In this document: in pieces, positions 32,310-39,504 of the stretch | Layout: the number at the start of each line of letters is the position of its first letter | How positions within the stretch are numbered: the first letter of the stretch is position 1 | Source: Paracoccaceae bacterium | Lineage (GTDB): Bacteria; Pseudomonadota; Alphaproteobacteria; Rhodobacterales; Rhodobacteraceae | Direction: 5' to 3' | Assembly (NCBI GenBank): GCA_003567315.1 | Contig: PWZT01000020.1 | Span: forward strand, 1 to 40,832 | DNA length: 40,832 nucleotides | The notes under the pieces: model-generated | The model's input: the letters and a program-made list of their open reading frames with translations, nothing else | Told to the model about the DNA's origin: nothing | Databases searched by the model: none | Position numbers and translations under genes: made by a program

Positions 32310-33244
32310 CCCGCGCGCTGACCCGTCGCCGGTTTCTGAGCATCGCCGCCTGCGCCGGGCTTGCGGGCTCGTCAACAGGGCGCGCTGCGCCGGAGCGGCT
32401 GCGCTGGCAGGGCGTCGCGCTGGGGGCGGATGTGAGCATCACGCTTGTCGGCCCTGACGCGATCACCCGCCCGGCGCTGGCCCGCGCGCGGCTGGAAATC
32501 GAAGCCCATGAGGCGCGTTTCAGCCTGTTTCGCGCGGATTCCGAGCTGGTTCGGCTGAATGCGCAAGGCTCATTGCCGGATGTCGATGCGCGCTGGCACG
32601 CGCTGTTGCGGGCCTGCGACCGCCTTCACCGGGCGACAGGCGGGGCGTTCGACCCGAGCATCCAGCCGCTCTGGCAGGCCCATGCGCGCGGCGGTGATAT
32701 CGACGCGGCGCGCGCACGTGTCGGCTGGGAGCGCGTGAGACTGCCTGCGCCGGGCCGGCGCGGTCTGCATCTGGGCGCGGGCCAGGCGCTGAGCTTCAAC
32801 GGCATCGCGCAAGGCGCGGCCACCGACGCGGTGCGCGCGGTGTTGCATGCCGCAGGGCTGAGGCGCGTGCTGATCGATATCGGCGAGACCGCTGCCATTG
32901 GCGGGCCGTGGCAGATCGCCCTGTCCGACCCGGAAGCGGGGGAGTTCGGCCGCACAACGCTGCGCGACAACGCAGTTGCGGTCTCGAGCCCCGCGGCGCT
33001 TCGCCTTGACGCGCAGAGCTTTCACATTCTCGACCCACGCGGGCAGGCAGCGCCGCAATGGTCCAGCACAGCCGTAACCGCGCATAGCGCGACATTGGCG
33101 GACGGGCTCTCGACGGCTGCGTGCTTCATGTCAACGGCAGAGCTGCGTGCCTGCATCCCGAGCCTGCCGGAGGTCGAGACGCTCACGCTTCTGGATCACG
33201 GTGGCGGGACGACGCGCCTGCAGAGCGCGGCTCGATCAGGTTGA
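32306..33244 (+). CDS. apbE: FAD:protein FMN transferase, ApbE/NosX family
   Basis: This 312-residue exported enzyme attaches FMN to a threonine of its partner protein. A twin-arginine-type signal (TRRRFLSIAACAGLAGSS) leads a body with ApbE segments: GAFDPSIQPLW, LSFNGIAQGAATDAV, RVLIDIGETAAIGGPW, the FHILDPRG motif and SATLADGLSTAACFM with the metal-binding region. The family has GG where this protein has GE (DIGETAAIG), a minor change. The ATG overlaps the NosR-like stop (ATGA), and GGAGG lies 8 bases upstream, so the NosR-like protein is the clear target. Confidence 0.9.
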   Translation: MTRALTRRRFLSIAACAGLAGSSTGRAAPERLRWQGVALGADVSITLVGPDAITRPALARARLEIEAHEARFSLFRADSELVRLNAQGSLPDVDARWHALLRACDRLHRATGGAFDPSIQPLWQAHARGGDIDAARARVGWERVRLPAPGRRGLHLGAGQALSFNGIAQGAATDAVRAVLHAAGLRRVLIDIGETAAIGGPWQIALSDPEAGEFGRTTLRDNAVAVSSPAALRLDAQSFHILDPRGQAAPQWSSTAVTAHSATLADGLSTAACFMSTAELRACIPSLPEVETLTLLDHGGGTTRLQSAARSG

Positions 33245-33284
33245 GGTGTCGCCAGTGGGGCAGCGCGCTGCTGTGAGTGTATCG

Positions 33285-33306
33285 GATCTTCCCTGCGGGG
33301 AAGATC
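33285..33306. terminator. Perfect hairpin between apbE and rarD (convergent junction)
   Basis: GATCTTCCC (33285-33293), a TGCG tetraloop, and GGGAAGATC (33298-33306) form a perfect 9-base stem without a T-tract. It lies at the 3' junction of two converging genes and may shape both transcript ends. Confidence 0.45.
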
Positions 33307-33333
33307 GCCTGACGGCGCTCTCTCTGTGGCGCA

Positions 33334-33356
33334 GGTATTTCAGCCAGGATGAAGGC
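33334..33356. repeat. Short intergenic repeat, GTATTTC-GATGAAG type, copy 2
   Basis: GGTATTTCAGCCAGGATGAA on the plus strand aligns with the reverse complement of 2190-2214 (GTATTTCTGGCAAGATGAAG) with about 17 of 20 positions equal. It lies in the 192-base gap between apbE and rarD, which otherwise holds only the hairpin at 33285-33306. Confidence 0.4.
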
Positions 33357-33436
33357 AAGGCGCGCAAACTGGTATCGGCTGGCCCTGGCTGGTCGGGGCC
33401 GGGGCTGGTGCATGCTTCTCGCGGTGATCGCCTGCC

Positions 33437-34354
33437 TTACCCCAAGCCTTTCGGCGGCAGGGATTTATCCGCCATCGCCACGCGCCGGGCGCGCAGGACT
33501 TCCCAGATATAGAGCGCCATCGCTGTCCAGATCATCGGGAAGGCGATCTGGCGGGCGCCCTCGAAGGGCTCGCGGAACGCAAAGACCGAGATCAGGAAGA
33601 TGAAGGTGGGGATGGCGTAGCTGGAAATCGCGATGGTCGAAAGCTGCAACCCCTTGGCGCCATTGGCATACAGCATGAGGGGTGCTGCCGTGATAACCCC
33701 GCAGCCCAGGAGCAGCACCCAGTCGAGCGTGCTGGCTTGCGCCGTGTAGAGCCCGCCGCCCCAGGCTGCCCAGAGCAGAAAGCCCAGCGCGAAGGGGGTG
33801 AGGATCATCGCCTCCAGCGTGAAGCCCTGATTGGGGCCGATGGGCAGGGCACGCTTGAAAAACGCATAGAACCCCCATGAAAACGTGAGCCCCAGCGCGC
33901 CGAGCGGCAATTGCCCCGCCTCGAGTGTCAACACCACCACGGCCGCCGCTGCGAGTGCCACCGCCCCCCACTGGCGCGGCGAGAGGCGTTCGCGCAAGAG
34001 ACCTGCCCCCAGCGCCACGCTGAAGATCGGCATCATGTAATAGCCCAGCGCCGCTTCCATCGCCTGCCCCGACTGGATCAGCCAGACATAGATCCCCCAA
34101 TTGACCGAGATCAGCGCCGCCGTGACAAAGGCCATCGACAACATGCGCGGCGTGCGCAGTGCCGCGCGCAGATCGGCAGTGCGCCCCAGCCAGACCAGCA
34201 CGGCGAGCGCCACAGGCACGGCCCAGATGATGCGATGCGCCACCACCTCGGCAGTGGGCACATGCTCCAGCGCGCGGAAATAGAACGGCAACAGCCCCCA
34301 GATGAAAAACGCCCCGCCCGCGAAGGCGAAGCCGCGCGGCGTGTCTTCACTCAT
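33437..34354 (-). CDS. rarD: RarD/EamA-family transporter
   Basis: This 305-residue inner-membrane protein has about ten hydrophobic segments in two EamA halves, and the RarD start pattern: [22 protein letters not shown] and [42 protein letters not shown] is seen in blocks, and the second half has [13 protein letters not shown]. RarD proteins are metabolite exporters of unsettled substrate. The start at 34354 gives an N-terminus MSEDTPRG and overlaps the murD end by 8 bases, so rarD is co-transcribed with murD. The frame open to 34519 is a murD shadow. Confidence 0.9.
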   Translation of the reverse strand: MSEDTPRGFAFAGGAFFIWGLLPFYFRALEHVPTAEVVAHRIIWAVPVALAVLVWLGRTADLRAALRTPRMLSMAFVTAALISVNWGIYVWLIQSGQAMEAALGYYMMPIFSVALGAGLLRERLSPRQWGAVALAAAAVVVLTLEAGQLPLGALGLTFSWGFYAFFKRALPIGPNQGFTLEAMILTPFALGFLLWAAWGGGLYTAQASTLDWVLLLGCGVITAAPLMLYANGAKGLQLSTIAISSYAIPTFIFLISVFAFREPFEGARQIAFPMIWTAMALYIWEVLRARRVAMADKSLPPKGLG

Positions 34355-35750
34355 CGCCCAGCCCCTTGCGCACAGCGGCCATGAAGGCCTCGCCGCGTTG
34401 CTCGAAATCGGGGTATTGATCGAAACTCGCCGCCGCAGGCGCCAGCAGCACCACATCGCCGGGTGCGGCCTCGCGCATGGCCGCAGCGACCGCGCGCTCC
34501 ATGGTTTCGCAGATCTCATGCGGGGTCTCGCCCAGTTGCAGCGCGAAATCGCGCGCGGAGTGGCCGATCAGATAGGCTTTGGCGACATGCGCGAGATGCG
34601 GCGCGAGTGAGGCGATGCCGCCCTCCTTGCCCAGCCCCCCCGCAATCCAGCGGATGCGCTCGAACGCCTGCAACGCTTGCGCCGCGCTCTCGGTATTGGT
34701 GGCTTTCGAATCGTTGACATAACGCACCCCGCCCACCTCGGCGACCAACTGGCTGCGATGCGGGAGCCCCGTGAAACTCGCCAGCGCATCCTCAATCAGG
34801 CGCGGCGCGAGGCCAAGGCTGCGCGCGACGGCATAGGCCGCGCAGGCGTTCTGGTGGTTATGCGCGCCGGGCAGACCCTTGAGCGAGCGCAGATCGATCG
34901 AGGCCACCTGCTTGCCGCGCCGGTATTCGGCGAGATAGCCCTTGCGCGCAAAGACATTCCAGCCCGGCCCTGCGAGCTTTTGCCCCGAGGAGATGCGGAT
35001 CACGCGGGTATCCTCGGGCGCCTGCGCAAGTTGGCCCGCGAGATACTGGCCCTCGATCTCATCCACGCCGATCACCGCGCGATCGGGGCCCCCTTCGGCG
35101 AAAAGCCTGCGCTTGGCGGCGAAATAGCCGCCCATGCCGCCATGCCGGTCCAGATGATCGGGCGAGAGATTGGTAAATACCGCGATATCGGGGGTCAGCG
35201 CGCGGGCGAGATCGGTCTGGTAGCTCGAAAGCTCCAGCACCACGACCTCGCCATCTGCGGGCGGGTCGATCGCGAGCACGCCTGTGCCGATATTGCCCGC
35301 CATCTGCGCGGGCCGCCCGGCCTCGATCAGGATATGGTGAATGAGTGCCGTGGTGGTCGATTTCCCGTTGGAGCCTGTGACCGCGACTAACTTGGGCGGC
35401 TGGTCGAATTCCATGGTGGCGCTGGTCGAGAAGCTGCGGAAGAAAAGCCCGATATCGTTATCGACGGGCACGCCTGCGGCAAGCGCCGTGGCGATGATGC
35501 GATTAGGCGCGGGGTAGAGATGCGGGATGCCAGGGCTGGTGATCAGCGCCGCAACCCTCGACCAATCGACGCGCGCCAGATCGGTCAGCGCGAGCCCTGT
35601 GGCCTCGGCCTTGGCGCGCGCCTCGGGGCTTTCGTCCCAGGCGAGCGGGATCGCACCGCCTGCACTGAGCGCCGCGCAGGTGGCCAGCCCCGAACGGCCC
35701 AGCCCCAGCACGGCGACCTGCTGCCCCTCATGGCCCTGCACTGCAATCAT
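34347..35750 (-). CDS. murD: UDP-N-acetylmuramoylalanine-D-glutamate ligase
   Basis: This 467-residue cytoplasmic ligase adds D-glutamate to UDP-MurNAc-L-Ala in peptidoglycan synthesis. Visible are the N-terminal UDP-binding region ([15 protein letters not shown]), the ATP loop [18 protein letters not shown] (residues about 125-142), the MAGNIGTG motif, [26 protein letters not shown] with the carbamylated-lysine region just after, and [18 protein letters not shown]. The late [17 protein letters not shown] motif closes the set. The length is usual. It overlaps rarD by 8 bases and is divergent from a GntP permease gene, so it does not sit in a division/cell-wall cluster here. Confidence 0.95.
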   Translation of the reverse strand: MIAVQGHEGQQVAVLGLGRSGLATCAALSAGGAIPLAWDESPEARAKAEATGLALTDLARVDWSRVAALITSPGIPHLYPAPNRIIATALAAGVPVDNDIGLFFRSFSTSATMEFDQPPKLVAVTGSNGKSTTTALIHHILIEAGRPAQMAGNIGTGVLAIDPPADGEVVVLELSSYQTDLARALTPDIAVFTNLSPDHLDRHGGMGGYFAAKRRLFAEGGPDRAVIGVDEIEGQYLAGQLAQAPEDTRVIRISSGQKLAGPGWNVFARKGYLAEYRRGKQVASIDLRSLKGLPGAHNHQNACAAYAVARSLGLAPRLIEDALASFTGLPHRSQLVAEVGGVRYVNDSKATNTESAAQALQAFERIRWIAGGLGKEGGIASLAPHLAHVAKAYLIGHSARDFALQLGETPHEICETMERAVAAAMREAAPGDVVLLAPAAASFDQYPDFEQRGEAFMAAVRKGLGDE

Positions 35751-35892
35751 CTGCTGCCCCCTTCACATTTCCGCCCATTCTCTGCGCCAAGAGCGCGCAA
35801 GGCGCAAGGGCCAGCCCTGCGCGGCCGTGCGCGCCATTGAGGCCCGCATCTTTCTGCGCTAGCATTGCCGCAGCGCAGCATCGTGAGGCATC

Positions 35893-37272
35893 ATGCTCGG
35901 AATACTCGTCATAATCGCAGCCCTCGGGGCGCTGATCTTCCTTGCCTATCGCGGCATGAGCCTTCTGCTGCTGACCCCGGCGCTCGCGACCATCGCCGTG
36001 CTCGCGGCCGAAGGTGGGCCACTGCTCGCGAGCTATACGCAGATCTTCATGGAGGCCACGGGCGGGTTCATCATCCAGTTCTTCCCGCTCTTTCTGCTGG
36101 GCGCGGTGTTCGGCAAGCTGATGGAGGCCTCGGGCTCGGCCCGGGTGCTGGCGGATGCGACAATCCGCTGGCTGGGGGCGAAGCGCGCGATCCTTGCGGT
36201 GATCCTGTCCTGCGCGGTGATGACATATGGCGGGGTGTCGCTGTTCGTGGTGGCCTTCGCGGTCTGGCCCATTGCCTCGGCGCTGTTTCGCGAGGCGGAA
36301 CTGCCCAAGCGTCTGATCCCGGCCACCATCGCGCTCGGGGCCTTCACCTTCACCATGACTGCCCTGCCAGGCACGCCCGCGATCCAGAACGCGATCCCGA
36401 TGCCCTATTTCGGCACCACGCCTTTCGCCGCGCCGGGCCTTGGCGTGCTGACAGGGCTCTTCATGCTGGGCCTGGGCTGGGCGTGGCTGGAGCGGCGCGC
36501 TGGCGTCTTGGGGCCGGGCTACGGGGCCGAGGATGACAGCCCGGAGGAGGCGCGCGCGGGCGATGCGCCGATACTGCTCGTGGCCGCCGCGCCGCTGGTG
36601 CTGGTGCTGGTGCTGAACATCGCCTTCACCTTCGTCATAATCCCGGCGATGGAGACCGGCTATCTGGCAGAGCCCGAATTCGGCGAGACCGATATCGGTG
36701 CGCTGCGCGGGGTCTGGTCGATCATCGCCGCGCTGACCTTCGCCTCGCTGGCGCTGATCGCGCTCAACTGGCGGCGGTTGGCGCAGGGGCTCTCGGACAC
36801 GCTCGATGCGGGCGCGAAGGATTCGCTCAAGCCCATCTTCAACACCGCGTCGCTGGTGGGGTTCGGGGCCGTTATCGCCTCGCTCTCGGCCTTCACGCTG
36901 ATCCGCGACTGGGTGGTGACCGTGGGCGGCGACAACCCGTTGATCTCGCTCGCCATCGGCACGAGCCTGCTTGCGGGCATGACCGGCTCGGCCTCGGGGG
37001 GCATGTCGATCGCGCTCTCGACCCTCGGCGAAACCTATCTGGAAATGGGGCTCGCGGCCGGGATTTCACCGGAATTGCTGCATCGCGTGACGGCGGTGGC
37101 GACAGGGGGGCTGGATGCGCTGCCGCATAATGGCGCGGTGATCACGCTGCTGACCATTTGCGGGCTGACGCACAAGGAAGCCTACAAGGATATCGCCGTC
37201 GTCGCGGTGCTGATCCCGATCCTCGCACTGGTGGCGCTTGTTACGCTGGGCACGCTGTTCGGCAGCTTCTGA
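35893..37272 (+). CDS. GntP-family permease
   Basis: This 459-residue membrane protein has about 12-14 hydrophobic segments with the GntP/DsdX-type pattern: LGILVIIAALGALIFLAYRG at the start, FPLFLLGAVFGKLMEASGSA, TYGGVSLFVVAFAVWPIA and the TFTMTALPGTPAIQNAIPM loop, then GMTGSASGGMSIALSTLG and ALPHNGAVITLLTICGLTH late. Such proteins import gluconate-like or hydroxy/keto acids with protons. GAGG precedes the ATG by four bases. It stands alone, divergent from murD and convergent with metF at 12 bases. The substrate is unknown. Confidence 0.85.
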   Translation: MLGILVIIAALGALIFLAYRGMSLLLLTPALATIAVLAAEGGPLLASYTQIFMEATGGFIIQFFPLFLLGAVFGKLMEASGSARVLADATIRWLGAKRAILAVILSCAVMTYGGVSLFVVAFAVWPIASALFREAELPKRLIPATIALGAFTFTMTALPGTPAIQNAIPMPYFGTTPFAAPGLGVLTGLFMLGLGWAWLERRAGVLGPGYGAEDDSPEEARAGDAPILLVAAAPLVLVLVLNIAFTFVIIPAMETGYLAEPEFGETDIGALRGVWSIIAALTFASLALIALNWRRLAQGLSDTLDAGAKDSLKPIFNTASLVGFGAVIASLSAFTLIRDWVVTVGGDNPLISLAIGTSLLAGMTGSASGGMSIALSTLGETYLEMGLAAGISPELLHRVTAVATGGLDALPHNGAVITLLTICGLTHKEAYKDIAVVAVLIPILALVALVTLGTLFGSF

Positions 37273-37284
37273 GGACGGCGCGGC

Positions 37285-38151
37285 TCAGGCCACCTTCTCC
37301 AGCGCAACGCGGGGCTGCACCCCGAGCGCGTGGCACACATCGCGGGTCAGATGCGCGCGGTTGAGCGTGTAGAAATGGAGATCCTCGACACCCTCGGAGA
37401 TCAGCTTGTCGCAAAGTTCGGTGCACAGCGCCGTTGCCAGCAAATCCTCGCGCCCGTCGCGCTTGGCCTTTTCGAACGCGTCATCGAGCCATTGCGGCAC
37501 TGTCGCGCCCGTTGCGAGGGCAAATTTGCGAATGCCGCTCCAATTCTCGATCGGGATGATGCCCGGCACGATCTTGCCGGTGATCCCGGCGCGTGCGCAG
37601 GCATCGCGAAACCGCAGGAAGGTCTCGGGCTCGAAGAAGAATTGCGTGATGGCGCTGTCCGCCCCGGCCTCGAATTTGCGCTTGAGCCAGCGCACATCGG
37701 CGAGATCATCCGCTGCCTCCGGGTGCGGCTCGGGATAGGCGCCCACGCGCAGGGTGAAGCGGTCCGTTGCCGCAAGCGCCTCGATCAACTCCACCGAATC
37801 GGCAAAGCCGTCGGGGTTGGGCGTGAACCGCCCCTGCCCTTTCGGAGGATCGCCGCGCAGCGCCACGATCTCGCGCACACCGGCCTCGGAATAGCTCTGC
37901 GCGATGGCGAGCGTTTCCGCGCGTGTGGCATCGACGCAGGTCAGATGGGCGGCGACGTTCAGATCAAACTGCGCGCCGATGGTCGTGACCGCCTCATGCG
38001 TCAGCGCCCGCGTCGTGCCCCCGGCGCCATAGGTTACCGACACGAATTCCGGTGTCAGCGGCGCGAGCGTGCGCACAGTGTCCCAGAGCCGGAAACTGGC
38101 CTCCAGCGATTTCGGCGGGAAGAACTCGAAAGACACGCGCGGGGTTGGCAT
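37285..38151 (-). CDS. metF: Methylenetetrahydrofolate reductase
   Basis: This 288-residue flavoprotein reduces 5,10-methylene-THF to 5-methyl-THF for methionine synthesis. The start VSFEFFPPKS holds the catalytic glutamate region. SVTYGAGGTTR, AHLTCVDATR, IVALRGDPPKGQG, FTLRVGAYPEPHPEA, the FKAGADSAITQFFFE-type block (here KFEAGADSAITQFFFE) and VPGIIPIENW follow in family order. The start at 38151 has GGAG 8 bases upstream; the frame opens further to 38196 without support. It is divergent from a MetR-like regulator across an 88-base gap with a MetR-type box. Confidence 0.93.
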   Translation of the reverse strand: MPTPRVSFEFFPPKSLEASFRLWDTVRTLAPLTPEFVSVTYGAGGTTRALTHEAVTTIGAQFDLNVAAHLTCVDATRAETLAIAQSYSEAGVREIVALRGDPPKGQGRFTPNPDGFADSVELIEALAATDRFTLRVGAYPEPHPEAADDLADVRWLKRKFEAGADSAITQFFFEPETFLRFRDACARAGITGKIVPGIIPIENWSGIRKFALATGATVPQWLDDAFEKAKRDGREDLLATALCTELCDKLISEGVEDLHFYTLNRAHLTRDVCHALGVQPRVALEKVA

Positions 38152-38198
38152 GAGGGCACTCCATGATTGACGTGCCTCTTGTGCCACGCGCCGCAATG

Positions 38199-38211
38199 TG
38201 AAACCAATTCA
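38199..38211. promoter_or_regulatory. MetR-type box between metF and the LysR gene
   Basis: TGAAACCAATTCA is a perfect TGAA-N5-TTCA dyad, matching the enteric MetR half-sites and spacing (TGAANNTNNTTCA apart from the central base). It lies 48 bases upstream of metF and 29 bases upstream of the LysR-type gene start. Confidence 0.6.
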
Positions 38212-38239
38212 TTATCCTCAACAACATTATGAACCTGAC

Positions 38240-39166
38240 ATGCATATCGAGTTCCGACATCTGCGCACGATCAAGGCCATCAACGATGCCGGTGGGCTCG
38301 CACGCGCGGCGGATTTGCTGAACATGACGCAATCGGCGCTGTCGCATCAGGTCAAGGGGATCGAGGAACAGGCGGGGGTGGAGTTGTTCGTGCGCCGCTC
38401 CAAGCCACTGAAACTCTCGGCCGCCGGGCTCAAGATGTTGCGCGCGGCAGAGGAGATCCTGCCCCGTGTCGCGGCCCTGGAGGAAGAATTCACCGGGCTG
38501 CGCAAGGGCTCGTCGGGCCGTCTGCATATCGCCATCGAATGCCATGCCTGTTTCGACTGGCTGTTTCCCGTGCTCGAGCAGTTTCGCAAGGCCTGGGCCG
38601 ATGTCGATGTCGATATCCGCCCCGGGCTGGCCTTTGACGCCCTGCCCGCGCTGCGCCGCGAAGAAGTCGATCTGGTGATTTCCTCCGACCCCGAAGAGAT
38701 CGAGGGCGTGCAATTCATCCCCCTGTTCGACTATGAGCCCGTGTTTGTCGCCGCCTCCACGCATCCGCTGGCGGAAAAACCCTTCATCGAGGCCGAGGAT
38801 TTCCGCGATCAGGTGCTGATCACCTACCCGGTAGAGCGCACGCGGCTCGATGTGTTCTCGCAGCTTCTCACCCCCGCCAAGGTCGAGCCGCGCGCGATCC
38901 GGCAGGTGGAGTTGACAGCGGTGATCCTGCTGCTGGTCGCGTCTGGTCGCGGGGTGTCAGTGCTGCCCGACTGGGTGCTGCGCGAGGTGCGCTATCATTC
39001 GGATTACGTGACCAAACCGCTGACGGCGGGCGGGCTGACGCGGCGGCTCTATGCGGCAGTGCGCGAGGAGGATGCGGCCAAGCCATATATGGCGCATGTG
39101 TTGCGGCTAGCGCGGACGGAGCCGGTGAAGTTGCAGCGGGGAAGTTCGGGGGCAAAGTCCGCCTGA
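38240..39166 (+). CDS. metR: LysR-family regulator, MetR-like
   Basis: This 308-residue regulator has an N-terminal winged HTH (EFRHLRTIKAINDAGGLARAADLLNMTQSALSHQVKGIEEQAG, residues about 4-46) and a LysR effector domain. The ECHACFDWLFPVLEQFRKAWADVDVDI region (about 105-131) contains the ECHTCYDWL-like block of MetR, and FDYEPVFVAASTHPLAEK is also MetR-like. MetR activates methionine genes, including metF, with homocysteine. The ATG at 38240 aligns with family starts; a GTG 14 codons upstream overlaps the MetR-type box and is less likely. It faces metF divergently. Confidence 0.85.
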   Translation: MHIEFRHLRTIKAINDAGGLARAADLLNMTQSALSHQVKGIEEQAGVELFVRRSKPLKLSAAGLKMLRAAEEILPRVAALEEEFTGLRKGSSGRLHIAIECHACFDWLFPVLEQFRKAWADVDVDIRPGLAFDALPALRREEVDLVISSDPEEIEGVQFIPLFDYEPVFVAASTHPLAEKPFIEAEDFRDQVLITYPVERTRLDVFSQLLTPAKVEPRAIRQVELTAVILLLVASGRGVSVLPDWVLREVRYHSDYVTKPLTAGGLTRRLYAAVREEDAAKPYMAHVLRLARTEPVKLQRGSSGAKSA

Positions 39167-39182
39167 GCGCAAGGCGGATATT
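39158..39182 (+). terminator. Short terminator-like stem after the metR-like gene
   Basis: TCCGCCT (39158-39164) pairs with AGGCGGA (39172-39178) around a seven-base loop that holds the stop codon region, followed by TATTT. It is weak, but positioned between metR and the convergent tRNA gene. Confidence 0.4.
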
Positions 39183-39266
39183 TGGTGCGGGTGGTCGGAG
39201 TCGAACCGACACTCCTTGCGGAAAGGGTGTTTGAGACCCTCGCGTCTACCATTCCGCCACACCCGC
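39183..39266 (-). tRNA. tRNA-Leu (anticodon CAA)
   Basis: On the minus strand the gene starts GCGGGTG and ends CACCCGC-A-CCA, a perfect seven-base acceptor stem with an encoded CCA. The D-arm contains GGCGGAATGGTAGACGC, typical of leucine tRNAs. The anticodon loop is CTCAAAC (anticodon CAA, reading UUG) in a AGGGT/ACCCT stem. A long variable arm (CTTTCCGCAAGGAGT) and the T-loop GTTCGACTC follow. The 84-base length with the variable arm fits class II tRNA. Confidence 0.97.
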
Positions 39267-39377
39267 ACATATGCTGCGTATGTAACCTGCCCGCGCCGGG
39301 CCCGCAACTGCTCTTGCGGCTCTGCGGGCGGAATTTGTGTTGAGACCGCGTGCCCGCATTCGGGGCGTTCTGCAAGA

Positions 39378-39406
39378 TTGACCTTTTGCCGCAAATCGCT
39401 TACACA
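39378..39406 (+). promoter_or_regulatory. Possible sigma-70-type promoter of the DEAD-box helicase gene
   Basis: TTGACC (39378-39383) and TACACA (39401-39406) are 17 bases apart, in the 238-base gap between the tRNA and the helicase. The -35 fits well and the -10 only partly. The start codon is about 99 bases downstream, leaving a leader that could be regulated by temperature; nothing else was recognised in the gap. Confidence 0.3.
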
Positions 39407-39504
39407 GCCGCCACTTGTTGCTATGCAGCAATTCCGTGGCGGGGCGTGAAAAAGCAGGCGTCCCATAGTATTCGGCGGTCCGACACCGCCCAAGATGGAC
39501 GCAT

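Noticed and set aside
39183-39266. tRNA gene as an integration site with an attached island
   Set aside because: No integrase and no repeat of the tRNA 3' end was seen within the window, and both flanks are ordinary genes.
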